Part shown: positions 1 through 7,040 of the stretch, piece after piece | Layout: every line of letters begins with the position of its first letter | Numbering within the stretch: the first letter of the stretch is position 1 | The notes under the pieces: generated by a model | Told to the model about the DNA's origin: nothing | What the model saw: the letters and a program-made list of their open reading frames with translations, nothing else | Database searches by the model: none | Program-made: the position numbers and the translations under genes | Source of the DNA: Thermoleophilia bacterium | GTDB taxonomy: Bacteria > Actinomycetota > Thermoleophilia > Gaiellales > F1-60-MAGs149 | Direction of reading: 5' to 3' | NCBI GenBank assembly: GCA_016462095.1 | Contig: JAEMTW010000035.1 | Location: forward strand, 1 to 12,273 | Length of the DNA: 12,273 nucleotides

Positions 1-52
1 GGGGTCAGACCCTTTGTGTCGCGTGCTCCGCACGCACAAAAGGGTCTGACCC
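1..52. repeat. Palindromic REP-doublet-like element, copy 1
   Basis: Two copies of an 11-base near-palindromic core, GGGTC-A/T-GACCC, sit in inverted orientation at 2-12 and 42-52. The arms pair over gggtcagaccctttgtg against its complement with a one-base bulge, and a perfect inner stem gcgtgc/gcacgc closes over a 3-base loop (27-29). The left end is the window edge, so the element may extend further. It lies downstream of the hpf stop codon (179), in the right place to act as an RNA hairpin at the 3' end of that transcript, although no U-tract follows on the minus strand. The architecture resembles REPIN/BIME elements mobilised in trans by REP-associated tyrosine transposases. No such transposase is in this window, so that assignment is inference. 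Confidence 0.85.
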
Positions 53-96
53 TGGTTTTGACTCCGAGGCTCGGCCTTGCTGCCCCACCGAAAGAA

Positions 97-148
97 GGGG
101 TCAGACCCTTTGTGTCGCGTGCTTCGCACGCACAAAAGGGTCTGACCC
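97..148. repeat. Palindromic REP-doublet-like element, copy 2
   Basis: This is a direct repeat of the element at 1-52, the same length (52 bases) and identical except for one loop base (c28 versus t124). The cores are at 98-108 and 138-148. The next ten bases after each copy also match at nine of ten positions (tggtttNgac at 53-62 and 149-158). Beyond that the similarity falls away, leaving 44 bases of unrelated-looking spacer between the copies. The hairpin is therefore far better conserved than its flanks. It ends 30 bases from the hpf stop codon. The stretch 1-178 holds no gene that I can support. Confidence 0.85.
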
Positions 149-178
149 TGGTTTCGACAATGGTTTCGGCCCTGATCG

Positions 179-505
179 TTACGCCGTCTTGAGCCCTCGG
201 TGGGGATGGGCACGCCGGCGATGGTGGAGGTCGGACGCCTCCTGACGTACGTTGCGAACGGCGTGAATCATCGCCTGGCCGAACTCTGATCCTGCGGCAC
301 GAGCCCGAATCACCTTGCCGCGTGCGATGATCGTGATCTCCGCAATATGCGACGCCGCGATGCGCGGGTTGCGTTCTTCGGAGAACTCGACATCTGCCGT
401 TGCGTCCGGCGGCAAGAGTCGCGCAATCGCCTCGAGCTTTTGCTCGGCCATCGCCCTCAACTCGGGCGGAACAGCGACGTGTCGTGCGTGCACCCGAACT
501 TCCAT
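179..505 (-). CDS. hpf: Ribosome hibernation promoting factor, short form (HPF/YfiA family)
   Basis: A 108-residue protein of the S30AE/HPF family, which binds the decoding region of the 30S subunit in stationary phase and inactivates or dimerises ribosomes. It starts MEVRVHARHVAVPPELRAMAEQ, typical of the first strand and helix. The strand segments around VEFSEERNP and HIAEITIIARGKVIRA follow, then the basic second helix (AMIHAVRNVRQEASDLHHRRR). The start is well fixed: a strong Shine-Dalgarno AGGAGGTG lies 5 bases upstream of ATG. The protein has only the N-terminal ribosome-binding domain. Long HPF proteins (roughly 200 residues), usual in actinobacteria, carry a C-terminal dimerisation domain that is absent here, and palindromic repeats begin 30 bases after the stop. 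It is the last gene of the minus-strand train, 75 bases after the ComF gene, a pairing also seen before secA in mycobacteria. Confidence 0.88.
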   Translation of the reverse strand: MEVRVHARHVAVPPELRAMAEQKLEAIARLLPPDATADVEFSEERNPRIAASHIAEITIIARGKVIRARAAGSEFGQAMIHAVRNVRQEASDLHHRRRAHPHRGLKTA

Positions 506-510
506 TGGGA

Positions 511-518
511 CACCTCCT
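511..518 (-). promoter_or_regulatory. Strong Shine-Dalgarno sequence of hpf
   Basis: On the minus strand this reads AGGAGGTG, a near-perfect anti-16S match, with 5 bases before the hpf ATG. It is the strongest ribosome binding site in the window, whereas most other genes rely on overlap coupling or weak sites. hpf may therefore be translated independently and efficiently. I found no convincing promoter hexamers in the 75-base gap (506-580). Confidence 0.8.
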
Positions 519-580
519 AATGTGACTGTGCGCTCACCATACTCGACGAACGTCAGTCTGGGAAGAGCAGTTTCAGATCG

Positions 581-1249
581 CTACAGAGTTGTGACAACAC
601 GAGCAAACGTGATCACGTCAACTCGCTCCGCGCCGGCCTGTCGCAGCTGACGCACACCGGCTCGCAACGTGGCCCCCGTTGTCATGACATCGTCGACCAA
701 CAGCACCCTCCCACCGACTCGAGACCGGGCCGCAAATGCACCGGAGGCATTGCGCTGACGCTGCGCCGCCGACAGTCCTCGCTGAGGACGGTCATGCACC
801 CGCTCGAGCGCATCCGTCCACACGGGTAGGTGCCAGCGATCGGCCAGCAGTCGCGCGAGGTCGGTAGGACCATCGACGCCGCGCCATGCCACACGACTGC
901 GGGCACCAGGGATCGGCACGATCAGATCGACGGCTGGTCGCGGCACCGCCGCCACGACACACGCCGCAGCAAACTCGGCCAACGGTGCGCGAGCGCCATC
1001 CTTCCAGCAGTGCATCAGTGCGTCGCCGACGCCAGCGAGTGCGATCGCCGAACGTACCGTTCCAACCGCGACACCCAAGCGCCGGCAGACCGGACAGCGA
1101 ATCGTCGGCTGGGGCTCTGGCTCCCCACAGCGCAGGCAGAGCGGGCCCGTGAGCCACGGCAAGGCTCCCCGGCAGGCACGACAGAGCACCGCTCCACGCA
1201 CCCCACAGCCAGCACAGCGCTGGTCGGCCAAGAGGCGGAGGAGATCCAT
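581..1249 (-). CDS. ComF family phosphoribosyltransferase-like protein
   Basis: A protein of about 222 residues with the two-part ComF layout. An N-terminal double zinc-knuckle has cysteines at C12/C15, C23/C26, C38/C41 and C52/C55. It is followed by a type I phosphoribosyltransferase fold whose PRPP-binding loop is VLLVDDVMTTGAT (182-194), preceded by the family's Q-R-G-L-S...R-N-A-S-G-A-F segment (156-172). ComF proteins assist DNA uptake in competent bacteria, but many family members occur in organisms with no known competence and their substrate is unknown. The open frame extends to an ATG at 1354, inside mtnA. I chose the ATG at 1249 because its protein begins MDLLRLLADQRCAGC, as ComF proteins typically do, and it leaves a clean 46-base gap after mtnA. 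The Shine-Dalgarno is weak with either start. The position before hpf matches the mycobacterial order. Confidence 0.85.
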   Translation of the reverse strand: MDLLRLLADQRCAGCGVRGAVLCRACRGALPWLTGPLCLRCGEPEPQPTIRCPVCRRLGVAVGTVRSAIALAGVGDALMHCWKDGARAPLAEFAAACVVAAVPRPAVDLIVPIPGARSRVAWRGVDGPTDLARLLADRWHLPVWTDALERVHDRPQRGLSAAQRQRNASGAFAARSRVGGRVLLVDDVMTTGATLRAGVRQLRQAGAERVDVITFARVVTTL

Positions 1250-1295
1250 CGCACCATCGTCGCCGCTCGCGTGCGCACCATCGGCGCGCAGAGCG

Positions 1296-2318
1296 TCACA
1301 CGGAGAAATCGAATGGCGCTCGAAGCACACCGTCTTCGGTGATGATCGCGTCAATCAGTGCCGCGGGTGTGACATCGAAGGCCGGATTGACAATGGGACT
1401 CTCGTCCGCCACCGTCAACCGCCCCGCCACTCCAGCCACCTCAGCACGGGGGCGCTCCTCGATCGGAATCGCCGCACCTGCCGGCGTGCCCGGATCGATG
1501 GTGGTGCGTGGAGCGGCAACGTAGAACGGCACGCCGTGGTGTCGCGCCATGATCGCCAGACCATACGTACCGACCTTGTTGGCGGTATCACCATTGGCGG
1601 CAATGCGGTCGGCACCAACCACCACGCCATCGATCAAGCCGAGCCCGAAGCGACTCGCAATCGCCCCATCGGGAATCACCTGATGCGCAATACCGTCCTG
1701 GGCAAGCTCCCACGCCGTCAGGCGGGCACCCTGCAGCAACGGCCGCGTCTCTGGCACCCACACCATCGGCGACAGCCCCTCCTCGTGCAGACGCCGAATC
1801 ACGCCGAGCGCCGTGCCATATCCACCCGTTGCCAGCGCACCCGCGTTGCAGATCGTGCAGATCCGAGCATCGGCAGCAAACAGCGCTGCCCCATGCCGCC
1901 CGATCGCCTCACAACGACGAACCTCAGCCACGTGAAACGCCTGCGCCGCCTGCGCGATCGCACGGCGCGCCGCCACCGGCGTCGACCACTGCTCCGCTGC
2001 CGCTGCGAGAGCCGCCTCGACCCCGACTGAGAGATTGATGGCGGTCGGACGCGCGGCGGCGAGTGCCGCTGCCTCCGCCAGCACCGTGCGCCGAAACTGC
2101 TCTGGCTGAGCTGGCGCGTGGCTCGCAGCGAGCGCAACACCCATGGCACCCGCTACGCCAAGCGCCGGCGCCCCACGCACAGCGAGCTCCTGGATCGCCA
2201 CCACGAGCTCGGACACTGTCGCGCAGACCCGCTCAACCCGCTGACCGGGCAGTCGTGTCTGATCCAGCATCACGACCGCCTGCGCTTCGAGGCGAATGAT
2301 GTCGGTTGGCGCGATCAT
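1296..2318 (-). CDS. mtnA: S-methyl-5-thioribose-1-phosphate isomerase
   Basis: Converts 5-methylthioribose-1-phosphate to methylthioribulose-1-phosphate, the aldose-ketose step of the methionine salvage pathway, in the cytoplasm. At 340 residues it is a normal length for the family. Family signatures run in order: LDQTRLPG (18-25), VRGAPALGVAGAMG (47-60), ICTICNAGALATGGYG (153-168), PETRPLLQGARLTAWEL (189-205), VVVGADRIAANGDTANK (232-248) and NPAFDVTP (311-318). The expected catalytic pair is present as Cys157 and Asp237, by correspondence with the Cys/Asp of characterised MtnA enzymes. The ATG lies 14 bases after the ahcY stop, so the two are probably co-transcribed and coupled. No other methionine salvage gene is in the window. 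MtnA homologues can also act on 5-deoxyribose-1-phosphate in the DHAP shunt, so the physiological substrate is not certain from sequence. Confidence 0.95.
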   Translation of the reverse strand: MIAPTDIIRLEAQAVVMLDQTRLPGQRVERVCATVSELVVAIQELAVRGAPALGVAGAMGVALAASHAPAQPEQFRRTVLAEAAALAAARPTAINLSVGVEAALAAAAEQWSTPVAARRAIAQAAQAFHVAEVRRCEAIGRHGAALFAADARICTICNAGALATGGYGTALGVIRRLHEEGLSPMVWVPETRPLLQGARLTAWELAQDGIAHQVIPDGAIASRFGLGLIDGVVVGADRIAANGDTANKVGTYGLAIMARHHGVPFYVAAPRTTIDPGTPAGAAIPIEERPRAEVAGVAGRLTVADESPIVNPAFDVTPAALIDAIITEDGVLRAPFDFSV

Positions 2319-2332
2319 CCCGCGCCCCGCAC

Positions 2333-3598
2333 TCAGGTGCCCTCAGTCCAGCTCTCGAGGTAGCGCTGCTGCTCCTCGCTGAGCACATCGATCGCCATGC
2401 CCAAGGCGCTCAACTTGAGACGCGCGACCTCGACATCGATCTCGGGCGGCACGACATACACACGATTCTCCAGCGTCTCTGCCTGCTTGACGGCGTACTC
2501 GACCGACAGAGCCTGATTGGCAAAGCTCATATCCATCACCGCAGCCGGGTGCCCGTCGGCAGCGACAAGATTGATCAACCGCCCATCTGCCAGCAGGTTG
2601 AGGCGGCGCCCGCTCTGGAGCACGAACTCCTCAACGAACGGTCGCGGCTTCGAGGTCGAAACAGCGTGCTCACGCAGCGCCGGAAGATCAATCTCGACGT
2701 TGAAGTGCCCAGCGTTCGCAATCAGCGCGCCGTCTTTCATCTGCTCGAAATGCTCGCCGCGCAAGACCTGTTTCCCACCCGTGGCGGTGCAGAAAACATC
2801 TCCCAGCGGCGCCGCCTGCTCGGCCGTCATCACGCGGAAACCATCCATGGCAGCCTGGAGGGCCCGCAGCGGATCGACCTCGAGCACGATCACGTTGGCG
2901 CCCATGCCGCGGGCGCGTTCGGCGACTCCACGGCCGCACCAGCCATACCCAATCACGACGAACGTGCTACCGGCCAACAGCACGTTCGTGGCCCGCAAGA
3001 TGCCGTCGATCGCCGACTGGCCCGTCCCATAGCGATTGTCGAAGAGGTGCTTCGACTGTGCCTCGTTGACCGCAATGATCGGGACACCAAGCACGCCCTC
3101 GGCCTCCATGGCGCGCAGTCGAAGGACGCCCGTGGTCGTCTCCTCGGTGCCCGCGATGAGCGAGTCGAGCAACTCGCGGCGCGTCGAATGAATGACACCG
3201 ATCAGGTCGGCACCATCGTCCATCGTCAGCTGCGGGCGATGATCGACGGCGGCCATGATGTGCCGGTAGTACGTGTCATCGTCTTCGCCGTTGATTGCAT
3301 AGACCGAGATGCCGTACGCGCCAACGAGCGCAGCCGCCACCGGATCTTGCGTCGAGAGGGGATTCGATGCGCACAACACGACCTCGGCACCACCCGCCTT
3401 GATCGCGCGCAGCAGATTGGCAGTCTCGGGCGTGACGTGCAGGCACGCGCTGATGCGGAGGCCACGAAAGGGCTGCTCCTGCTCAAAGCGCCCGCGAATT
3501 TCGCGGAGTACCGGCATGTCGCGATCTGCCCAGTCGACCAAGCGGCTGCCCTCCTCCGAGAGCGACAGATCCTTGATGTCATGGGCAACGCTGGGCAT
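2333..3598 (-). CDS. ahcY: Adenosylhomocysteinase (S-adenosyl-L-homocysteine hydrolase)
   Basis: NAD-dependent enzyme that splits S-adenosylhomocysteine into adenosine and homocysteine, relieving product inhibition of methyltransferases and feeding the activated methyl cycle. The 421-residue protein carries the substrate-domain motifs MDDGADL (126-132), EETTTGV (152-158) and NEAQSKHLFDNRYGTGQS (178-195, with the catalytic Lys183 and Asp187). The Rossmann NAD loop is VIGYGWCGRG (215-224), followed by NAGHFNVEID (295-304) and DGHPAAVMD (348-356). It is the compact form of about 420 residues found in archaea and some bacteria such as Thermotoga. It lacks the roughly 40-residue insertion of many bacterial enzymes and the K-P-x-x-Y-R-Y C-terminus of the longer form, ending instead in YLESWTEGT. 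The ATG lies 45 bases after the sugar isomerase stop, with AAGGA upstream. I saw no SAH riboswitch fold in that short gap. Confidence 0.96.
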   Translation of the reverse strand: MPSVAHDIKDLSLSEEGSRLVDWADRDMPVLREIRGRFEQEQPFRGLRISACLHVTPETANLLRAIKAGGAEVVLCASNPLSTQDPVAAALVGAYGISVYAINGEDDDTYYRHIMAAVDHRPQLTMDDGADLIGVIHSTRRELLDSLIAGTEETTTGVLRLRAMEAEGVLGVPIIAVNEAQSKHLFDNRYGTGQSAIDGILRATNVLLAGSTFVVIGYGWCGRGVAERARGMGANVIVLEVDPLRALQAAMDGFRVMTAEQAAPLGDVFCTATGGKQVLRGEHFEQMKDGALIANAGHFNVEIDLPALREHAVSTSKPRPFVEEFVLQSGRRLNLLADGRLINLVAADGHPAAVMDMSFANQALSVEYAVKQAETLENRVYVVPPEIDVEVARLKLSALGMAIDVLSEEQQRYLESWTEGT

Positions 3599-3643
3599 CA
3601 GTCGAACACGTCCTTGCAGATGAACTCAGGCACAGATCGTACG

Positions 3644-4648
3644 CTACTCCGCAGGCGCAGCCTTGAGACCCGTCAGGCGCGCAATGTCGAGTGCCTCAAC
3701 GCCCTCGCATTCAGCGAGATAGCAGGAGACAACGTCGCCGTGGATCAGCAATGCGAGCGTCCGCTCGAGCTCACTGTCGCCTTGACCATGCCATTCGAGC
3801 ACCGTCGGGCAGTCGCCTGCGACGAGTCCGACGATGCGGCCATGCAGGTCCGCGGCGGCCGCAGGCTCGTCCCTGTCTCGCAGAAAGACCGCTGCAGCGG
3901 GTAGGTCGTGGCGCTTGCTACCCAACCAGCCGAGCACCTCGTTGTGTGCCATCTCGGGAAGGGCGCCCGCAAAAGCGGTGGCCTTCGCGTTCTCATTGAC
4001 TTGATTTTTGAGACGGACTGCGGCTGCCGCGCGGGCGGCCGAGCCGTAGAAGACGACGACGCGACCTGCGAGCTGAGCCGCCTCGGCCTCGGCCGTAGCG
4101 GTGTTCGCCCGCTCGGCCGCAACCACAAGCATCGTGCTGGGAATCGCCGCAGCAAGCAGGGCGGCAGAGCCTGGCGCAGCCCCAACGGCGTCGAGTGCAC
4201 CCACGAGCGCACCGAGCAGGAGTCCGAGCGCGCCACGCGGTTGAAAGCCAGCCTCCACGACGACACACGGCGCACCGACCGCATCAGCGCGAGCGGCCAA
4301 CGCTCCGCCCGCCGTCACGGCGATGCGCTGTGCGCCAGACCTTCCAGCCTGGTCCCACCAGTCAAGCGTCTCTGCAGTTGCGCCGGAATACGAGGTGCAG
4401 ACCACCAGCGTGTCCGTGCCAATCCAGCCCGGCAGACTCGTCGTATCAACAGCCACCACGGGGATCGCGAGCTGGTCGGCAAAGAGCGCGGCCAGCAGCC
4501 GTCCGCCCGCAGCAGAGCCCCCGAGACCACACAGCGCCACTGCCTGTGGACGAGACGCTGCGATACCGGCGGTCGCTGCCGCAGCGAGACCGCTCGCCAG
4601 TTGCCGCGGAAAGTCGAGCGCCTGCTCCAACATCGTCTCTGGTGCCAT
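3644..4648 (-). CDS. Bifunctional phosphoglucose/phosphomannose isomerase (SIS domain)
   Basis: Interconverts fructose-6-phosphate with glucose-6-phosphate and mannose-6-phosphate, supplying mannose-6-phosphate for GDP-mannose. The 334-residue protein has two SIS subdomains. The sugar-phosphate loops are GLGGSAAGG (41-49) and TSYSGATAET (85-94), then QPRGALG (136-142). The diagnostic stretch of the dual-specificity family spans 214-241 (KNQVNENAKATAFAG, then LPEMAHNEVLGW) with catalytic-type Glu232 and His235. The start is ATG at 4648, overlapping the previous stop by one base as TGATG, with GGAGA eight bases upstream. An in-frame TTG one codon earlier (4651) is an alternative. Next to the guanylyltransferase it fits a GDP-mannose supply role, although the phosphomannomutase is missing from the window. 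Some actinobacterial relatives in this position (TobH-like) are not biochemically proven, so the exact substrate balance is uncertain. Confidence 0.85.
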   Translation of the reverse strand: MAPETMLEQALDFPRQLASGLAAAATAGIAASRPQAVALCGLGGSAAGGRLLAALFADQLAIPVVAVDTTSLPGWIGTDTLVVCTSYSGATAETLDWWDQAGRSGAQRIAVTAGGALAARADAVGAPCVVVEAGFQPRGALGLLLGALVGALDAVGAAPGSAALLAAAIPSTMLVVAAERANTATAEAEAAQLAGRVVVFYGSAARAAAAVRLKNQVNENAKATAFAGALPEMAHNEVLGWLGSKRHDLPAAAVFLRDRDEPAAAADLHGRIVGLVAGDCPTVLEWHGQGDSELERTLALLIHGDVVSCYLAECEGVEALDIARLTGLKAAPAE

Positions 4649-5718
4649 CAATGCGGTCTCCGCTCGTCGTTCAAGGCCTGGTCCGAGCCGACAATCTCGC
4701 CGGTTCCAAGCGCCGAGTCAAGCAGCGATGAGCGCTCGCCCACGGTTGCCCCGCGCCCCACGACGCTGCGCTCGATCGTCGCCTCTGCCGCAACCTCAGC
4801 ACCGTCGAGCAAGACAGCGTTGCGCACCACGCTGTTCGCACCGACTCGACTCGCTGCGCCGATCACAGCGTCCGGACCAATCGTGGCCCCCTCAGCAATC
4901 TCCGCGCCTGCGCCAATCGAGACGGGCGCGATCAGCTGGGCGGCGGCCGCTACCGTCGCTGTCGGGTCGACCAAGAGCGCAGTCGGCGATCCGCCCAGAC
5001 GGGTGTGGAGTTGGCCACCAATCGCATCGGCGTTGGCAGCCAGATAACTCTCCAACGTGCCAATGTCCCGCCAATAGCCTTCGGCCTGGCAGGCAATCAG
5101 TCCGTTGCCAACCAGCAGCGGAAAGACCTCACGCTCGATCGACACCATCCGGTCTGCCGGCACCAGATCGAGCACCGACGGATCGAGCACATAGGCTCCG
5201 GCATTGACCCACCACGGTGCGGGGCCAAGCCCATCCGCGTTCGGGGGCTTCTCAACGAAGCGTTCAACATTGCCATCCTGATCGCAGACGACGACACCGA
5301 AACGCGTCGGGTCGTCGACCGGTGTTAGGCCAATTGACGCTGTCGCGCCAGCAGCAGCATGAGCACGAACGAGGGCGCCAAAATCGGCATCGCCCAGCAC
5401 GTCACCATTCAGCGCCAAGAAGGGGCCATCGACTCGACCGGCGGCCGCAAAGCGGATCGCGCCCGCCGTGCCGAGCGGCTCGTCCTCGACCACGACCTCG
5501 ACCTCGACCCCTGGCGGCGGCGTACCAATACCCACCCGGAGGCGCTCGGGCAGGTAGCCACACGAGAAGATCACGCGCGTGACGCCGGCGGCAGCCAGCC
5601 GATCCAACAGCAGCGAGAGAAACGGCACGCCGCCAATCGGCAGCACAGGCTTTGGCTCATCAAGCGTCAGCGGACGCAGGCGGGTCCCCTCGCCCCCGAC
5701 CAGCACGACCGCGATCAC
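4648..5718 (-). CDS. manB: Mannose-1-phosphate guanylyltransferase (GDP-mannose pyrophosphorylase)
   Basis: Makes GDP-mannose from mannose-1-phosphate and GTP. The 356-residue protein has an N-terminal nucleotidyltransferase domain with GGEGTRLRPLT (8-18), the PKPVLP lysine segment (22-27), NGD metal-binding residues (104-106), EKP (156-158), NAGAY (172-176) and YWRDIGTLESYL (215-226). A C-terminal left-handed beta-helix of hexapeptide repeats covers about 250-345. VSIEREVFPLL (192-202) and the YWRDIGT block closely resemble mycobacterial ManB, which favours GDP-mannose over glucose-1-phosphate thymidylyltransferase, though sugar specificity is inferred. The start is GTG, in a GTGA overlap with the ugd stop, so translation is coupled. 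The name manB follows mycobacterial use; elsewhere manC is common and manB means phosphomannomutase. The product would feed mannosylated lipids or wall polysaccharide. Confidence 0.87.
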   Translation of the reverse strand: MIAVVLVGGEGTRLRPLTLDEPKPVLPIGGVPFLSLLLDRLAAAGVTRVIFSCGYLPERLRVGIGTPPPGVEVEVVVEDEPLGTAGAIRFAAAGRVDGPFLALNGDVLGDADFGALVRAHAAAGATASIGLTPVDDPTRFGVVVCDQDGNVERFVEKPPNADGLGPAPWWVNAGAYVLDPSVLDLVPADRMVSIEREVFPLLVGNGLIACQAEGYWRDIGTLESYLAANADAIGGQLHTRLGGSPTALLVDPTATVAAAAQLIAPVSIGAGAEIAEGATIGPDAVIGAASRVGANSVVRNAVLLDGAEVAAEATIERSVVGRGATVGERSSLLDSALGTGEIVGSDQALNDERRPH

Positions 5719-7040
5719 GCCTGACGCAGCTCGCGTTCCGGGTCGCGCTCAGCACGACCAATCGGCACATACGTAAAGCCCGCGGCAACGGCTTCGTTCG
5801 GATCGAGCAGGTTACGACCATCGACGATTAGTGGTCCTCGCATGGCAGCGTGCACCTCCGCGGAAAGCACGGCTCGAAACTCGGGCCACTCCGTCACGAT
5901 CACCACTGCATCGGCGTCCGTCACGGCCGCCAGCATCGAACCGGCAATCTCGACTGACTCGGGCAACACACCGCGTGCGCGCTCGGCCGCAACCGGATCG
6001 AAGGCCACAACGCTCGCGCCTTCGGCAATCAGGCGCGAAGCGAGCACAATGCTCGAGGCCTCGCGCATGTCATCCGTGTGCGGCTTGAAGGCCAGTCCGA
6101 GCAGTGCAACTCGACGCCCACGCAGCGAGCCAAGCCGATCCTGCAACTTGCCGATCACACGGCGCTTTTGCAACTCGTTGACCTCAATCACGCTGGCCAG
6201 CAACTGGAACGAATAGCCCGTATTGCCCGCAAGTTGCTTGAGTGCCGTGACGTCCTTCGGAAAACAACTACCGCCATAGCCAATGCCTGGCCGCAGGAAG
6301 CTCTGACCGATGCGCGAGTCCATGCCCATCCCGCGCGCCACCTCCTCAACATCGGCACCGACGCGTTCGCAGACGTTGGCAATCTCGTTGACGAAGGAGA
6401 TCTTCGTGGCCAGAAATGCGTTCGAGGCCAGCTTGATCATCTCGGCCGAAGCAATATCGGTCGTCAAAATCGGAGCGTTGAGGTCCTGATAGAGGCGCGC
6501 CACGCGCTCCACGTCCTCTGGGCGATCGCCACCCACCACGACCCGGTCGGGTTGGCGAAAATCGGCGACCGCCGAGCCCTCGCGCAGAAACTCCGGATTC
6601 GAGACGTAGCCAACATCTTGGCGGCCGCGTGCATCCAACTCGGAGCGCACGCGAGTGCCTGTGCCCACCGGCACGGTTGACTTCATCACCAGCACGGCGC
6701 CTTCAGCGCTGGCCGGCAACGCCGCAATTACAGCCTCCACGCGGGAGAGGTCGGCATCGCCCGACGCAGTCGGTGGCGTATCAACGCAGATGATCGCAAT
6801 GCGCGCATCTTGGAAAACGTCCTCCATGTCGAGCGTAAACGTCAGCCGCTCAGCGTTTCGCTGCAAGAGTTCGGGAACCCCCGGCTCGTGGATTGGCACC
6901 TCACCGCGCTGGAGCATCGCGACGCGCTCTGGCGCAATATCGCGGCAGACGACGTGATGACCGAGCTCGGCGAGACAGGCTGCAGTCACGAGCCCCACGT
7001 AGCCGACGCCGATCACGCCAACGGTCTCACGTGTGCTCAC
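5715..7040 (-). CDS. ugd: UDP-glucose 6-dehydrogenase
   Basis: Oxidises UDP-glucose to UDP-glucuronate with two NAD+, a precursor for acidic envelope polysaccharides. The 441-residue protein begins with the Rossmann loop GVIGVGYVGL (8-17). It then shows STVPVGT (121-127), NPEFLREG (148-155), the catalytic Cys259 within GYGGSCFPKDV, and the C-terminal nucleotide-binding segment GLAFKPHTDDMREASS (315-330). The open frame extends 69 codons further upstream, but that part lies inside the LCP gene and resembles nothing. The GTG at 7040 overlaps the LCP stop codon as GTGA and puts the Rossmann strand seven residues from the start. GDP-mannose dehydrogenases share this fold, and GDP-mannose is made by the next gene, but the KPHTDDMREA segment fits UDP-glucose dehydrogenases better. 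Confidence 0.93.
   Translation of the reverse strand: MSTRETVGVIGVGYVGLVTAACLAELGHHVVCRDIAPERVAMLQRGEVPIHEPGVPELLQRNAERLTFTLDMEDVFQDARIAIICVDTPPTASGDADLSRVEAVIAALPASAEGAVLVMKSTVPVGTGTRVRSELDARGRQDVGYVSNPEFLREGSAVADFRQPDRVVVGGDRPEDVERVARLYQDLNAPILTTDIASAEMIKLASNAFLATKISFVNEIANVCERVGADVEEVARGMGMDSRIGQSFLRPGIGYGGSCFPKDVTALKQLAGNTGYSFQLLASVIEVNELQKRRVIGKLQDRLGSLRGRRVALLGLAFKPHTDDMREASSIVLASRLIAEGASVVAFDPVAAERARGVLPESVEIAGSMLAAVTDADAVVIVTEWPEFRAVLSAEVHAAMRGPLIVDGRNLLDPNEAVAAGFTYVPIGRAERDPERELRQA

Noticed and set aside
1..178. CRISPR array suggested by the two near-identical repeats with a spacer-sized gap
   Set aside because: There are only two copies, each a 52-base nested hairpin, no third repeat, no cas genes, and a related element occurs singly at 9870-9960.
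1250..1354. 35-codon N-terminal extension of the ComF protein overlapping mtnA
   Set aside because: The MDLLRLLADQRCAGC start is typical of the family, and the extension has no similarity to known ComF termini.
3599..3643. Possible SAH or SAM riboswitch upstream of ahcY
   Set aside because: The gap is only 45 bases inside a gene train, with no conserved paired core that I can recognise.
2306..3904. Long plus-strand open frame (532 codons) antisense to ahcY and the sugar isomerase
   Set aside because: It lies opposite well-recognised genes, its translation is Arg/His/Asp-rich with no motif, and high GC with biased third positions commonly creates such open antisense frames.
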